This document shows positions 52,302 to 52,315 of a DNA stretch of 52,315 nucleotides, piece by piece (within the stretch, counting starts at the first letter, position 1; every line of letters begins with the position of its first letter). Position numbers and translations under genes: made by a program. The notes beneath the pieces are model-generated. The model was given only the letters and a program-made list of their open reading frames with translations. It was not told the DNA's origin and searched no databases. Source of the stretch: Actinomycetes bacterium (GTDB taxonomy: Bacteria > Actinomycetota > Actinomycetes > Mycobacteriales > Mycobacteriaceae); NCBI GenBank assembly GCA_023415515.1, contig JAEZKH010000429.1, positions 1 through 52,315 on the forward strand. The letters run 5' to 3'.

Positions 52302-52315
52302 GCCCCGGAGGTGTT

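Overview
The window comes from a high-GC actinobacterium, very probably a fast-growing Mycobacterium (Mycolicibacterium). The evidence is a near-complete mycobacterial cholesterol-degradation block in the same gene order as the Rv3534c-Rv3553 region of M. tuberculosis, inverted here. KstR and KstR2 operators sit at the expected promoters, translation is often coupled by 4-base overlaps (GTGA, ATGA, TTGA), and leaderless promoters are visible.

Layout. (1) 124-1505: a two-gene satD-membrane protein operon with three evenly spaced operator-like palindromes at its promoter. (2) 1598-6858: KstR2-type genes for the last two steroid rings (ipdC, ipdB, ipdA, echA20 and, divergently, two SDR genes) around a perfect KstR2 palindrome. 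(3) 6865-13521: accessory genes (secreted histidine phosphatase, TAXI-type TRAP transporter pair, thioredoxin-fold oxidoreductase, lipoprotein, NTF2-like protein). A C-terminal remnant of a Ddn-type F420 nitroreductase lies where M. tuberculosis carries ddn. (4) 13521-20789: fadA5, divergent from the side-chain operon cyp125-fadE28-fadE29-chsH2-chsH1-ltp2, with two KstR operators between them.

(5) 21264-41911: a ~21 kb exopolysaccharide locus placed inside the steroid cluster. It has a nucleotidyltransferase, PIG-L deacetylase, initiating phosphoglycosyltransferase, three glycosyltransferases, UDP-glucose dehydrogenase, NDP-sugar decarboxylase/epimerase, sugar C-methyltransferase, DUF4910 protein, SDR, FAD enzyme, Wzx flippase, Wzy polymerase, a Wzz-like protein with a dead kinase domain, and an exported right-handed beta-helix protein. 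This is the most unusual part of the window: a complete-looking Wzx/Wzy system in a mycobacterium. Two oppositely oriented IS481-type transposase fragments (42400-42638) mark its right edge.

(6) 42635-48086: steroid genes resume (MaoC hydratase, kstD, then hsaE, hsaG, hsaF) with a KstR operator between the divergent arms. (7) 48102-52195: a second polysaccharide-type patch with a GT-C-like membrane protein, a beta-helix paralogue carrying a carbohydrate-binding domain, and rmlA. The right edge carries an inverted repeat that could belong to a mobile element or a promoter outside the window.

How the genes work together. The CYP125, FadA5, ChsE/ChsH/Ltp2 and MaoC enzymes shorten the sterol side chain. 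KstD and HsaE-G-F act on rings A/B, and EchA20, IpdAB and IpdC act on rings C/D. The exopolysaccharide genes would make activated sugars, assemble a lipid-linked repeat unit, flip it and polymerise it; the beta-helix proteins would then act on the exported polymer or bind it. Functions are inferred from recognisable families and gene order; no database search was run.
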